A stretch of DNA of 64,000 nucleotides from Synechococcus sp. Tobar12-5m-g (GCF_024345415.1 NZ_JAGQBB010000005.1:1-64000), one strand, 5' to 3'; positions 9,657 to 19,279 are shown, numbered from the stretch's first letter. Notes: generated by a model from the letters alone, not told the origin. Made by a program: numbers and translations.

Positions 9657-12140
9657 ATGAAGGATCCAGACGTCCGATACCGCTCCATGGCCACGACCAG
9701 TGCCCCTCCCACCGACCGCGCCGCCCGCGGCGCCTCCGATGGGCATGCCCTGGCCGAGGGGATGCGCCACCACCTCTTCTCCAGCCAGGCCAAGTCGCCC
9801 TCCCTGGCCACCCCCCACGATTACTACCGCTGTCTGGCCCTGGCGGTTCGCGACCAACTGCTCCATAACTGGGTCGATACGGCCGAGGCCTACACCCAGG
9901 CCCATGTCCGCACCGTCAGCTATCTCTCCGCCGAATACCTGCTCGGCCCCCACCTGGAGAACAACCTGGTCAACCTCGGGCTGCGGGACGCCGCCCATGC
10001 CGCCTGCGCCGAACTGGGCCTCGACCTGCAGGAGCTGATCGAGGAAGAGCCGGAACCCGGCCTGGGCAACGGGGGACTTGGCCGCCTGGCGGCCTGCTTC
10101 CAGGAGTCGATGGCCAGCCTCGAGCTGCCGGCGATCGGCTATGGCATCCGCTACGAATTCGGCATCTTCCGCCAGCAGATCCGCTGCGGCAACCAGGTGG
10201 AGAGCACCGACCCCTGGCTGGCGCAGGGCAACCCATGGGAGGTGATTCGCCCGGAATGGACCTACCCGGTCAGGATCGGCGACACCACGGTGATGGGCGT
10301 GGCCTACGACACCCCGATCCTTGGCTACGGGGTGCACACCGCCAACACCCTGCGGCTCTGGTCGGCCCAGGCGCCTGAGTCATTTGATTTCGCCTCCTTC
10401 AACGCGGGCGACTACACCCGCGCCGTGCTGCAGAAGATGCAGTCGGAAACGCTCTCGAAGGTGCTCTATCCCAACGATGAGATGGAGCAGGGCAAGCAGC
10501 TTCGCCTCAGCCAGCAGATCTTCTTCGTGAGCTGCAGCCTGCAGGACATGTTCCGCATCCTCAAAGGTCAGGGGTTCGCGGTCACCGAGTTCCACACCAA
10601 GTTCGCCGTTCAGCTCAACGACACCCATCCGGCGATCGCCGTGGCGGAGCTGATGCGGCTGCTGATCGACGACCATGGCGTCGACTGGGACATCGCCTGG
10701 TCGATCACCACCGCGTCGATCAGCTACACCAACCACACCCTGTTGCCCGAAGCCCTGGAAACCTGGGGGGTGGATCTGTTCGCCCGGCTGCTGCCCCGCC
10801 AGCTGGAGATCATCTACGAGATCAATTCCCGCTTTCTGCGCATGGTGCGCATCCGCTATCCGGGTCAACCCGACCTGCTCGAGCGGATGTCGCTGATCGA
10901 GGAGGGGCCCCACCGCCGGGTGCGCATGGCCAACCTGGCCGTGGTCGGCAGCCAGCGGGTCAATGGCGTCGCCGAGCTGCACAGCGAGCTGGTTCGCACC
11001 CAGCTGTTCCCCGAGTTCGCCGCTCTCTGGCCCGACAAGTTCACCAACGTCACCAACGGGGTGACACCCAGGCGCTGGATCGCCGTGGCCAACCCTCCCC
11101 TGGCGGGCTACCTGGATGGGGCGATCGGCAGCACCTGGCGCCGTGATCTGGCCGAACTGAAGCGGCTGGAGTCCTTTGCCAATGACGCCTCCTTCCTGGA
11201 GGGCTGGCGATCGGTGCGTGACCAGGGCAAGCAGCGCCTGGCCACGGTCATCCATCAGCAGCTGGGCGTGCTGGTGGATCCCGCCTCCCTGTTCGATGTG
11301 CAGGTGAAGCGGATCCACGAATACAAGCGCCAGCATCTGGCCGCCCTGCAGATCGTCGAGCGCTATCTGCGCCTGCGCAATGGCGAGGACCTGCCCTCCC
11401 GCACCTTCATCTTCGGCGGCAAGGCAGCCCCCGGGTATGCCATGGCGAAACTCATCATTCGGTTGATCAACGGCATCGCCGAGATCGTCAACATGGATCC
11501 GGCCATGGACGGACGGATGCGGGTGGTGTTCCTGCCCAACTTCAGCGTCAGCCTCGGCCAGACGGTGTACCCGGCCGTCGACCTCTCCGAGCAGATCTCC
11601 ACCGCCGGCAAGGAGGCCTCCGGCACCGGCAACATGAAGATGGCCCTCAATGGCGCTGTCACGATCGGCACCCTGGATGGGGCCAACGTGGAGATCCGCG
11701 ATCTGGTGGGCCACGAGAATTTCTTCCTGTTCGGCCATACCGCCGAGCAGATCGACGCGCTCAACCGCAACGGCTACCACCCGATGCCCTGGCTGGAAAG
11801 TGATCCGATCGTGCGGGAAGCTATCGATCTGATCGGCTCCGGCCACTTCAGTGAGGGCGACCGCGACCTCTTTCACCCCTTGCTCGCCAACCTCTGCACC
11901 CAGGATCCGTTCCGGGTGATGGCCGACATCGGTGACTACCGGCGGGCCCAGAACGCGGTGGATGAAGCCTGGCAGAACAGTGCCAGCTGGAGCCGGATGT
12001 CGCTGCTGAACTGCGCCCGTTGCGGCTTCTTCTCCTCCGATCGCTCGATCGGTGAGTACGCGGAGAGGATCTGGAAGGTGAAGCCGATGCCGATCACCGC
12101 CTGCACCCTGATCCCCTCAGCCCCCATGGGTGAAGCCTGA
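9657..12140 (+). CDS. glgP: Glycogen phosphorylase (first copy)
   Basis: The 827-residue enzyme releases glucose 1-phosphate from glycogen using pyridoxal phosphate. It shows EPGLGNGGLGRLAACF, NDTHPAIAVAELMR, VTNGVTPRRW and the cofactor lysine Lys661 in EASGTGNMKMALNG. The ATG at 9657 follows a 131-base gap after the transglutaminase gene. An in-frame ATG at 9687 is an alternative. It is placed between transglutaminase-type genes, which is unusual, and its stop is 1 base from the DUF2126 start. A second glgP lies at 23500-26046 in a different operon, so this copy may have its own regulation or role. Confidence 0.96.
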   Translation: MKDPDVRYRSMATTSAPPTDRAARGASDGHALAEGMRHHLFSSQAKSPSLATPHDYYRCLALAVRDQLLHNWVDTAEAYTQAHVRTVSYLSAEYLLGPHLENNLVNLGLRDAAHAACAELGLDLQELIEEEPEPGLGNGGLGRLAACFQESMASLELPAIGYGIRYEFGIFRQQIRCGNQVESTDPWLAQGNPWEVIRPEWTYPVRIGDTTVMGVAYDTPILGYGVHTANTLRLWSAQAPESFDFASFNAGDYTRAVLQKMQSETLSKVLYPNDEMEQGKQLRLSQQIFFVSCSLQDMFRILKGQGFAVTEFHTKFAVQLNDTHPAIAVAELMRLLIDDHGVDWDIAWSITTASISYTNHTLLPEALETWGVDLFARLLPRQLEIIYEINSRFLRMVRIRYPGQPDLLERMSLIEEGPHRRVRMANLAVVGSQRVNGVAELHSELVRTQLFPEFAALWPDKFTNVTNGVTPRRWIAVANPPLAGYLDGAIGSTWRRDLAELKRLESFANDASFLEGWRSVRDQGKQRLATVIHQQLGVLVDPASLFDVQVKRIHEYKRQHLAALQIVERYLRLRNGEDLPSRTFIFGGKAAPGYAMAKLIIRLINGIAEIVNMDPAMDGRMRVVFLPNFSVSLGQTVYPAVDLSEQISTAGKEASGTGNMKMALNGAVTIGTLDGANVEIRDLVGHENFFLFGHTAEQIDALNRNGYHPMPWLESDPIVREAIDLIGSGHFSEGDRDLFHPLLANLCTQDPFRVMADIGDYRRAQNAVDEAWQNSASWSRMSLLNCARCGFFSSDRSIGEYAERIWKVKPMPITACTLIPSAPMGEA

Positions 12141-12141
12141 C

Positions 12142-14280
12142 ATGGTGGTTGCGGACCTGGCTCCCCTGATGCCCCAGACAAGCGACTGGATGATGGCCAC
12201 CGCGGCCGAGGTGGAAGCCCGGCTGCAGGCCGCCGGAATCAGCCTCACCCTCGGCGGCGAGCCCACCTATGTGCCCTTCGAGCCGGTGGGTGCCGAGTGG
12301 ACCGTGGCCGCCGACGGGCCCACCAAACTCACCTACGCCAGGGCATTGGCCCTGGAGCTGCAGCGCCGGGTGTGGCCAGGCAGCACCTTGATGTACTGCC
12401 CCGGCAAGCGCTACGACGGCGAGGTGAATCCCCGCTGGGCCCTGCGGCTGATCACCGGCCCCGATGGCCTCCCCGTGGTGCGCTGGCCCCAGGACGGCGA
12501 TCCCGCCTCCTTCCCGACCCTCACCCGGCCCAGGACGCTCAAGAAGGCCAAACCCCTGCCCGGCAAGAAGGCCCGGGAGTTCCTCGAGGCGATCGGTGAG
12601 GCCCTTGGCTGTCCCCTGCATCCGCTCAAGCTGCGCGATCCCCTCGACCCGGATCACCGGGTCTGGGCCGTGCCGCTCTGCCACATCGCCGAGCCCGAGC
12701 AGGCCGATGGTCCGTGTGGCTGGCTGGCCGCCGAATGGCCCCTGGCCAAGCCCCTGCGCGAGCTCCTTCCCGCCGCCGGCCCGGCCGGCCTGCGCCTGCC
12801 CCTTCAGCACTTCCCGCCTGGGGTGCTGCGCCAGGTGCTCACCCTGGAGATCAAGCCCGATGGCTGGAGCTTGTTCCTTCCTCCCCTGGCCCGGCAGCCC
12901 CTGCAAGAACTGCTCGAGCTGATCGCCGCCGCCACCACCGGTTGGAGCCGCCCCGACCTGAGCGGGGTGCTGCCGATCGACGTCGATGGCCACTGGCAGG
13001 TGCTGGGCCTGACCGCCGATCCCGGCGTGCTGGAGGTGAACCTGCCGGTCTGCCACAGCTGGATCGCCTACGCTGGCTGGATCCACACCCTCGATGAAGT
13101 GGGGGAAGTGGTGGGGTTGCGCTCCTGGAAACAGAACGGCACCAGGGTGGAGGGCACCGGCGGTGGCAACCATCTGCTCTGGGGTGGTCCGAGCCTGGAG
13201 GCCAATCCCTTCTTCAGCCGGCCGGCCTGGCTGGTCGGGATTCTGCGCTTCTGGCAGCATCACCCCAGCCTCTCCTATCTGTTCGGCAACCGCTCGGTGG
13301 GTCCCGCCTCCCAGTCACCGCGGCTGGATGAGGGCAGCGCCAGCCGCCTCGATCTGAACCTGGCCCATGCCGCGATCGAGGCCCTGCCGGAGGGCGACCA
13401 GCGTTTGTTGATCAGCGAAACGCTCCGCCACATCCATGCCGACCGCAGCGGCAACACCCACCGCAGCGAAATCAGCTTCGACAAGTTCTGGAACCCCGCC
13501 TGGGGCGGCGGCTGCCAGGGGCTGATCGAATTCCGGGCGATCGAGAGCCTGCCTCGGCCGGAGTGGACCGCAGCGATCGCCCTGCTCTGGAGTGCCATCG
13601 CCGCCCATCTTCTGGAGCCCGCCCATCGCCCCACTGGCCTGGCAGCCTTCGGTGAGCGGCTTCAGGATGAGCTACAACTTCCTGCCGCCCTCTGGAGCGA
13701 TCTGGAGCGGCTGATCGGCCTGCTACAGGCCGATGGCCTCGACATTGAGGCGGAGCCGTTCCGGCAACTCTGGGAGTGGCGCTTCCCGCTCCTGCTCGAC
13801 TGGCAACGGGACGACGCCTCCCTCGAGATCCGCCAGGCTCTGGAGCCCTGGCCCCTGCTCTGTGACACCCCGGTGGAGGGCGGCAGCACCAGCCGTTTCG
13901 TGGACAGTTCCCTGCAGCGCCTCGAGATCAGGGCCAACCATGCCTTTCTAGGCAGCCACCGCCTGCGGCTCAACGGTGGCCTAGTGCCGCTCGGAGATGG
14001 CTGGCTGGGTTTGCGCTATCGCCAGAGCAGCCTCTACCCCTCCCTCCATCCCTGCATCGAGCCCCATCTGCCTTTGCGGCTGGAGATCGAAGCCAAGGGG
14101 GAGGCCGACCTTCAAGGCGGGCCAGAGCCGATCGCTGCCTTCCGATTCGATGCTGGCGATGAGGTCTTCATGCCCGTGGCCCCCTCCATCGAGGCTCCCG
14201 GCGAGGCCCCCGGCCCAGGAAGAGCCGACTGGCGAGCACCGGCGGATGGCGGCAGAACCGTGGACCTGCGGCTGGGTTGA
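12142..14280 (+). CDS. DUF2126 protein (stand-alone C-terminal module of the large transglutaminase-type protein)
   Basis: The 712-residue product contains the DUF2126 family segments GGEPTYVPFE, DGPTKLTYARALALEL, NHLLWGGPS, LRHIHADRSGN and WGGGCQGLIEFRAIE. In many bacteria DUF2126 is the C-terminal two thirds of a roughly 1100-residue transglutaminase protein. Here the catalytic N-terminal part is missing, and a separate transglutaminase gene lies two genes upstream. DUF2126 is thought to be related to amidoligase or ATP-grasp systems, but no activity is known to me. The start could be the ATG at 12142 or a GTG at 12130 that overlaps the glgP stop. The 269 bases after it (14281-14549) hold no gene and presumably carry the galE promoter. 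Confidence 0.82.
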   Translation: MVVADLAPLMPQTSDWMMATAAEVEARLQAAGISLTLGGEPTYVPFEPVGAEWTVAADGPTKLTYARALALELQRRVWPGSTLMYCPGKRYDGEVNPRWALRLITGPDGLPVVRWPQDGDPASFPTLTRPRTLKKAKPLPGKKAREFLEAIGEALGCPLHPLKLRDPLDPDHRVWAVPLCHIAEPEQADGPCGWLAAEWPLAKPLRELLPAAGPAGLRLPLQHFPPGVLRQVLTLEIKPDGWSLFLPPLARQPLQELLELIAAATTGWSRPDLSGVLPIDVDGHWQVLGLTADPGVLEVNLPVCHSWIAYAGWIHTLDEVGEVVGLRSWKQNGTRVEGTGGGNHLLWGGPSLEANPFFSRPAWLVGILRFWQHHPSLSYLFGNRSVGPASQSPRLDEGSASRLDLNLAHAAIEALPEGDQRLLISETLRHIHADRSGNTHRSEISFDKFWNPAWGGGCQGLIEFRAIESLPRPEWTAAIALLWSAIAAHLLEPAHRPTGLAAFGERLQDELQLPAALWSDLERLIGLLQADGLDIEAEPFRQLWEWRFPLLLDWQRDDASLEIRQALEPWPLLCDTPVEGGSTSRFVDSSLQRLEIRANHAFLGSHRLRLNGGLVPLGDGWLGLRYRQSSLYPSLHPCIEPHLPLRLEIEAKGEADLQGGPEPIAAFRFDAGDEVFMPVAPSIEAPGEAPGPGRADWRAPADGGRTVDLRLG

Positions 14281-14549
14281 GAAAACCTGGTCGGTAAGAA
14301 GCCATCCGCCTGGATGGCACGACTCCCCTGCCACCCGTCCACGGGCCAGCGGGAGACGATGACATCGGCAGTCCACTCGCCAGATTCATCTTCCCACCAG
14401 ATCTATTGCCCTCAACAGATCGATTCCCCATTTTGACCGGAATGAATGGAAGTTCTTGCTTCGATCACCTGACGTTGTTGTTGCGATCTACCAAAGAATA
14501 GGCAGCGGTCGGTTGATAGGATTTCGTTTTTTCAGCACTGTCGACGCTC

Positions 14550-15578
14550 ATGCCAGCTTTGCTGATCACAGGGGGCGCGGGTTTCATCGGCAGCCACACC
14601 TGCCTCGTGCTTCTGGAGGCTGGCCACCACCTGGTGGTCCTCGACGATTTTTCGAACAGCTCGCCGGAAGCCCTGCGCCGCGTCGTCGAGCTCGCTGGGC
14701 CCTCAGCCGCCGAACGGCTGGAGGTGATCGAAGGGGATCTCCGCAACCCCGAGGTTCTGGAGCGAGTCTTCGGCCAGCGCGGGCCGATCGACGCGGTGGT
14801 TCACTTCGCCGGCCTCAAGGCGGTGGCGGAATCGGTGGCGGATCCACTCCGCTACTGGGACATCAACGTCTGTGGCAGCCGCCTGTTGCTGGCGGCGATG
14901 CGGGCGGCCGGCTGCCGCACGATCGTGTTCAGCAGCAGCGCCACCCTCTATGGCCTGCCTGAAACGGTGCCGATCGCCGAAACCGCTCCCCTGGCGCCGG
15001 TCAATCCCTATGGCTTCACCAAAGCGGCGGTGGAGCGGATGCTGGCCGATGTGGCCGCCAGTGAACCCGGCTGGCGCATCGCCAGCCTGCGCTACTTCAA
15101 TCCGGTGGGCTCCCACCCCAGCGGCCGCATCGGTGAGGATCCGGGTGGCATCCCCAACAATCTGTTTCCCTTTCTCACCCAGGTGGCGGTGGGCCGGCGG
15201 CCCCACCTACAGGTGTTCGGCCACGACTGGCCCACGCCCGATGGCACCGGCGTGCGGGACTACATCCACGTGATGGACCTGGCCGAGGGGCATCGCGCCG
15301 CCCTGGATGTCCTGCTCGCTGAGCCGCCCCAGCAGCTCACCCTCAACCTCGGCAGTGGCCGGGGCCATTCGGTCCTGGAGGTGGTGCAGGCCTTCGAGCG
15401 AGCCTGCGGCCATCCGATTCCCCACCAGCTGGTGGAGCGCCGGGCCGGTGACGTGGCGATCACCGTGGCGGATCCGGCCCTGGCCGCCGAGCGGCTGGGA
15501 TGGCGCACCAGCCGGGGCCTCAAAGAGATCTGTCGGGATGGCTGGGCCTGGCAGCAGGCCAATCCCACCGGATACTGA
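14550..15578 (+). CDS. galE: UDP-glucose 4-epimerase
   Basis: The 342-residue short-chain dehydrogenase interconverts UDP-glucose and UDP-galactose. It has the NAD-binding GGAGFIGSHT near the N-terminus, Ser130 in FSSSATLYG, and the Tyr154-x3-Lys158 pair in NPYGFTKAAVER. The C-terminal substrate part RDYIHVMDLAEGH is also typical of GalE. Its length is normal. The selD-fusion gene starts 3 bases after its stop, suggesting one transcript. It probably supplies sugar nucleotides for surface polysaccharide, together with manC on the opposite strand. Confidence 0.95.
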   Translation: MPALLITGGAGFIGSHTCLVLLEAGHHLVVLDDFSNSSPEALRRVVELAGPSAAERLEVIEGDLRNPEVLERVFGQRGPIDAVVHFAGLKAVAESVADPLRYWDINVCGSRLLLAAMRAAGCRTIVFSSSATLYGLPETVPIAETAPLAPVNPYGFTKAAVERMLADVAASEPGWRIASLRYFNPVGSHPSGRIGEDPGGIPNNLFPFLTQVAVGRRPHLQVFGHDWPTPDGTGVRDYIHVMDLAEGHRAALDVLLAEPPQQLTLNLGSGRGHSVLEVVQAFERACGHPIPHQLVERRAGDVAITVADPALAAERLGWRTSRGLKEICRDGWAWQQANPTGY

Positions 15579-15581
15579 CCC

Positions 15582-17840
15582 ATGCCCTCACCCCCGACCC
15601 ACCACCTCGTGTTGGCCGGTGGGGGTCACAGCCATGCCCTGCTGTTGAAGGCCTGGGCGATGCGGGGAGCACCAGCGGCCGCCATCGTCACCCTGGTCAG
15701 CCGGGCCAGCACCCTCCTCTACAGCGGCATGGTGCCGGGGCTGATCGCCGGCCTCTACGGTCGCCAGGAGTGCTGCATCGACCTGCGGCGGCTCTGCGAG
15801 CTGGCGGGGGTCACGTTCGTGCGCGCCGAGATCACCGGCCTCGACCTGGTGACCCGCGACCTGCAGCTCGCGGGTCGCCCCCCGATCCGCTGGGACCGGC
15901 TCAGCCTCGATGTCGGTGCCGTGACGACCCCTGCCGACGCCGCCGGTTTTGCCTTCGATCTGCCGATCAAACCGTTGGAGCCCTTTCTGGACTGGTGCCA
16001 GGCCCAGACCGCGGCAGCCGAATCGGGCGACCTCGGCCCCCTGGTCGTGCGGGGTGGGGGCGCCGCCGGCGTGGAAGTGGCCCTCGCCCTGCGGGCCCGC
16101 CTCGGCCATCGCCGCCGGGTGATGCTTGCGCTGGCAGCCGAGGGCCTGCGGCTGGGCTCCCCCGCCGCCAACCGTTGCGGCCAGCGGTTGCTGGCGGCCG
16201 CCGGCATCCCGATGTGGCCGGCGTCCCACCTCGGCGCGGATTCAGCCCCGGACGCTGGTGCTGGCGCCCTCTCGATCCGCTGCACGGGCAGCAGGGCGCC
16301 GGCCTGGCTGGCCGCCGCCGGCCTGCCGGCAGATCCAGCCACGGGCCGGGTTCTCACCACGGCCACCCTTCAGGTGGAGGGGCATCCTGCCATCTTCGCC
16401 AGTGGCGACTGCGGCCAGATCCGCGCGGAGCCGCGGCCCCCCAGTGGGGTGTGGGCGGTCCGGGCGGCGCCGGTGCTGGCGGAGAACCTGGGGCGCAGCC
16501 TTGGCCCTGATGGCCCTCGCCTGCGCCGCTGGAGGCCCCAGCAAAGGGCCTTGCAGTTGCTGGGCGATGCCACCAAAGGCTCCCCACCCCGGGCAGTTGC
16601 TGTCTGGGGACCGCTGGCTCTGGGCCCCAGTCCCTGGCTCTGGCGCTGGAAAACCGCCATTGATTGCCGCTTCATGGCAGGTTTCACCTCCCTGGCACCG
16701 ATGGGCAGCGGTCTGCAGCCAGCCGCCGCCATGCCCTGCCGGGGCTGCGCCGCCAAGTTGCCGGCGGATCCCCTGGTGCGGGCTCTGGCACGGCTGGCGG
16801 CCCTTGGGGGCGGCTCCTTCCCAGCCAGGGGTGCGGAGGATGCCCAGGTGCTGGGAACCACAGTCACGGGTGCATCCCTGCTGCAGAGCCTCGACGGCTT
16901 TCCTGCCCTGGTGGCAGACCCCTGGCTCAACGGCCGGCTGACCACCCTGCACGCCTGCAGCGATCTCTGGGCCTGTGGCGGCAGGGTCACGGGTGCCCAG
17001 GCCCTGGTGACCCTGCCCAGGGCGGATGAACGGCTGCAGGAGGAGCTGCTCCTGCAGACCCTGGCCGGGGTGCGCTCGGTGCTGGAGCCCCTCGGCGCCG
17101 AACTGCTGGGAGGCCATACCCTGGAGCAGCTTGAGGCTGGCGAGGGCCTGAGCCTGGCGCTGACGGTGAACGGGGAGGCTCCACCGGGGCGGTTCTGGAG
17201 CAAAGGTGGCTTGCGGCCTGGCGATGCCCTGCTGCTCACCCGCCCGATCGGCACCGGCGTGCTGTTCGCCGCCGCCATGGCCGGGGCAGCCCGGCCGGCC
17301 TGGATCGACGCCGCCCTGGAGCGGATGCAGCAGAGCCAGGCGCCCCTGGTGGAGCCGCTGGCCGCCCACGGCTGCCACGCCTGCACGGACATCACCGGTT
17401 TTGGCCTGCTGGGCCACCTGGCGGAAATGCTGGAGGCGGCGCCAGGGCTCCAGGTGGCGCTGCAGCCCGCAGCCATCCCGGCCCTGACGGGAGTATGGGA
17501 GTTATTGACCCAGGGGTTCGCCAGCAGCCTGGCGCCGGCCAACCGCCGCGCCCTGGGGCTGATCCAGGCCGGAGCCGTGCGGATCGCGGCTCCAGGTTCA
17601 CGGCACCCACAGCCGCAGCCACCCAAAGACTTGCTGCAGGAACTGTTGATCGATCCCCAGACCTGCGGCCCCCTTCTGGCAGCGGTGCCGGCGGAGCGGG
17701 CGGAGTCAGCCCTGGCGGCGGCGCGCACCTGCGGCTTCACCCACGCCAGCCTGATCGGCCGGGTGATCGCCTCAGGCCATGGTCAGGACAACGGCACCGC
17801 TGCGGGGGCGGGGGGCGTCCCCGCATCCGTGCGGCCGTAG
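15582..17840 (+). CDS. selD: FAD/NAD(P)-dependent oxidoreductase fused to selenide, water dikinase
   Basis: The 752-residue protein is a fusion. Residues 1-365 form an NDH-2-like flavin disulfide oxidoreductase (LAGGGHSHALLLK, a second dinucleotide fold VVRGGGAAGVEVALAL, and ASGDCGQI). Residues 380-752 are SelD, which makes selenophosphate from selenide and ATP. Cys389 and Lys392 in CRGCAAKL align with the catalytic Cys17 and Lys20 of E. coli SelD, and CTDITGFGLLGHL is also conserved. The oxidoreductase may supply reduced selenium, an inference from the fusion. Such fusions are known in cyanobacteria. The last 58 bases overlap the convergent manC gene. Confidence 0.92.
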   Translation: MPSPPTHHLVLAGGGHSHALLLKAWAMRGAPAAAIVTLVSRASTLLYSGMVPGLIAGLYGRQECCIDLRRLCELAGVTFVRAEITGLDLVTRDLQLAGRPPIRWDRLSLDVGAVTTPADAAGFAFDLPIKPLEPFLDWCQAQTAAAESGDLGPLVVRGGGAAGVEVALALRARLGHRRRVMLALAAEGLRLGSPAANRCGQRLLAAAGIPMWPASHLGADSAPDAGAGALSIRCTGSRAPAWLAAAGLPADPATGRVLTTATLQVEGHPAIFASGDCGQIRAEPRPPSGVWAVRAAPVLAENLGRSLGPDGPRLRRWRPQQRALQLLGDATKGSPPRAVAVWGPLALGPSPWLWRWKTAIDCRFMAGFTSLAPMGSGLQPAAAMPCRGCAAKLPADPLVRALARLAALGGGSFPARGAEDAQVLGTTVTGASLLQSLDGFPALVADPWLNGRLTTLHACSDLWACGGRVTGAQALVTLPRADERLQEELLLQTLAGVRSVLEPLGAELLGGHTLEQLEAGEGLSLALTVNGEAPPGRFWSKGGLRPGDALLLTRPIGTGVLFAAAMAGAARPAWIDAALERMQQSQAPLVEPLAAHGCHACTDITGFGLLGHLAEMLEAAPGLQVALQPAAIPALTGVWELLTQGFASSLAPANRRALGLIQAGAVRIAAPGSRHPQPQPPKDLLQELLIDPQTCGPLLAAVPAERAESALAAARTCGFTHASLIGRVIASGHGQDNGTAAGAGGVPASVRP

Positions 17841-19279
17841 CGGTCCTCGAAGCGGACGATGTCGTCTTCGCCGAGATAGGGACCGCTCTGCACTTCGATC
17901 AACTCCACCGGAATCTTGCCGGGGTTGGAGAGGCGGTGTTTGGCACCGAGGGGGATGTAGGTGCTCTCGTTCTCCCCCACCAGTTCCTGGACCCCGTCTT
18001 TCTCGACCACCGCGGTGCCCTTGACCACCACCCAGTGCTCGGCGCGGTGGTGGTGCATCTGCAACGACAGGCAGGCGCCCGGCTTGACCTGGATCTTCTT
18101 GACCTGCCAGCGCTCCCCTTCCACCACGCCGTCGTAGTGGCCCCAGGGGCGGTAGATGCGGCGATGGGCCTTGCCCTCGGAGGCGCCGGCCGCCTCCAAT
18201 TGCTTCACGATGGTCTTGACGTCCTGGGCGCGGTCGCGATGGGCCACCAGCACGGCGTCATCGGTTTCGATCACCACCAGGTCGTCCACCCCCAGCCCCA
18301 CCACCAGCCGGTGCTCGCTGCGCAGATAGCAGTTGCGGGACCCCTCGCTGATCACCCTGCCGCGGAGCACGTTGCCGGCGGCATCCTGGTCGGCGGTTTC
18401 CCACAGGGCATTCCAGCTCCCGACATCGCTCCAGCCGGCCTCCAGGGGCAGCACCGCGCCCAGCGCGGTGCGCTCCATCACGGCCACATCGATCGCCACG
18501 TTGGCGCAGTTGGCGAACGACTCCCGCTCCAGCCGCAGGAATTCGAGGTCGGCGCTGTCCTGATCGAGGGCGGAGCGGCAACAGCTCACCAGCTCCGGCG
18601 CCAGCCGTTCCAGCTCGGCCAGGATGGCGCTGGCGCGGAACAGGAACATGCCGCTGTTCCAGGTGAAGCGCCCCGAGGCGATGAACGTCTCGGCCGTGGC
18701 GGGATCGGGCTTCTCGACGAAGCGGGCGATCGGCACCGGCACGGGGAGGTTGCCGGCATCGGTGCCGACCTGGAGGGGCTGGACCGCCTCGATGTAGCCA
18801 TAGCCGGTTTCCGGTGCCGTCGGCACGATCCCGAAGGTAACCAGCTGGCCGGATTCCGCCGCGGTGCGGCCAGCCTCGACGGTGGCGCGAAACCGGGCGG
18901 CATCGCGGATCACGTGGTCAGCGGCCAGGATCAGCAGCAGGGGGTCTTCGCCACGGGCGCTGGCATGGAGGGCCGCCACGGCGATGGCCGGAGCCGTGTT
19001 GCGGCCGATTGGCTCCAGCAGGATGGCGGCCGGATCCACGCCGATCTGGCGCATCTGCTCGGCGACGATGAAGCGGTGGTCTTCATTGCAGATCAGCAGC
19101 GGCGCCCCCAGGTTGGCGAGGCCTTCGAGCCGTTGCTGGGTCTGCTGCAGCAGGGTGTCGTCGGCATCCCCGGCCAGGGGCCAGTACTGCTTGGGGTAGG
19201 AGGCGCGCGAGAGCGGCCAGAGGCGGGTGCCGGTGCCACCGCAGAGGATCACCGGCACCAGCGAAACGGCTGATCCCAT
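17783..19279 (-). CDS. manC: Mannose-1-phosphate guanylyltransferase / mannose-6-phosphate isomerase
   Basis: The 498-residue bifunctional enzyme has an N-terminal nucleotidyltransferase with GGTGTRLWPLSR at residues 14-25 and a FVEKPDP segment. It has a C-terminal cupin isomerase domain with YRPWGHYDG, LSLQMHHHRAEHW and TYIPLGAKHRL. It makes GDP-mannose from mannose phosphates for surface polysaccharides. I took the ATG at 19279 because the enzyme fold begins at once after it. Upstream in-frame starts would add up to 23 residues of unlikely sequence. The 3' end overlaps selD by 58 bases, and rimM lies upstream on the same strand. Confidence 0.94.
   Translation of the reverse strand: MGSAVSLVPVILCGGTGTRLWPLSRASYPKQYWPLAGDADDTLLQQTQQRLEGLANLGAPLLICNEDHRFIVAEQMRQIGVDPAAILLEPIGRNTAPAIAVAALHASARGEDPLLLILAADHVIRDAARFRATVEAGRTAAESGQLVTFGIVPTAPETGYGYIEAVQPLQVGTDAGNLPVPVPIARFVEKPDPATAETFIASGRFTWNSGMFLFRASAILAELERLAPELVSCCRSALDQDSADLEFLRLERESFANCANVAIDVAVMERTALGAVLPLEAGWSDVGSWNALWETADQDAAGNVLRGRVISEGSRNCYLRSEHRLVVGLGVDDLVVIETDDAVLVAHRDRAQDVKTIVKQLEAAGASEGKAHRRIYRPWGHYDGVVEGERWQVKKIQVKPGACLSLQMHHHRAEHWVVVKGTAVVEKDGVQELVGENESTYIPLGAKHRLSNPGKIPVELIEVQSGPYLGEDDIVRFEDRYGRTDAGTPPAPAAVPLS

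Noticed and set aside
10380-11876. Long open frame on the minus strand opposite glgP
   Set aside because: High GC gives long open frames opposite real genes; the translation is His/Gly/Gln-rich and matches no family, while the plus strand is a clear GlgP.
17495-19273. 592-codon open frame on the plus strand opposite manC
   Set aside because: It begins inside selD in another frame, and its translation is a low-complexity shadow of manC.
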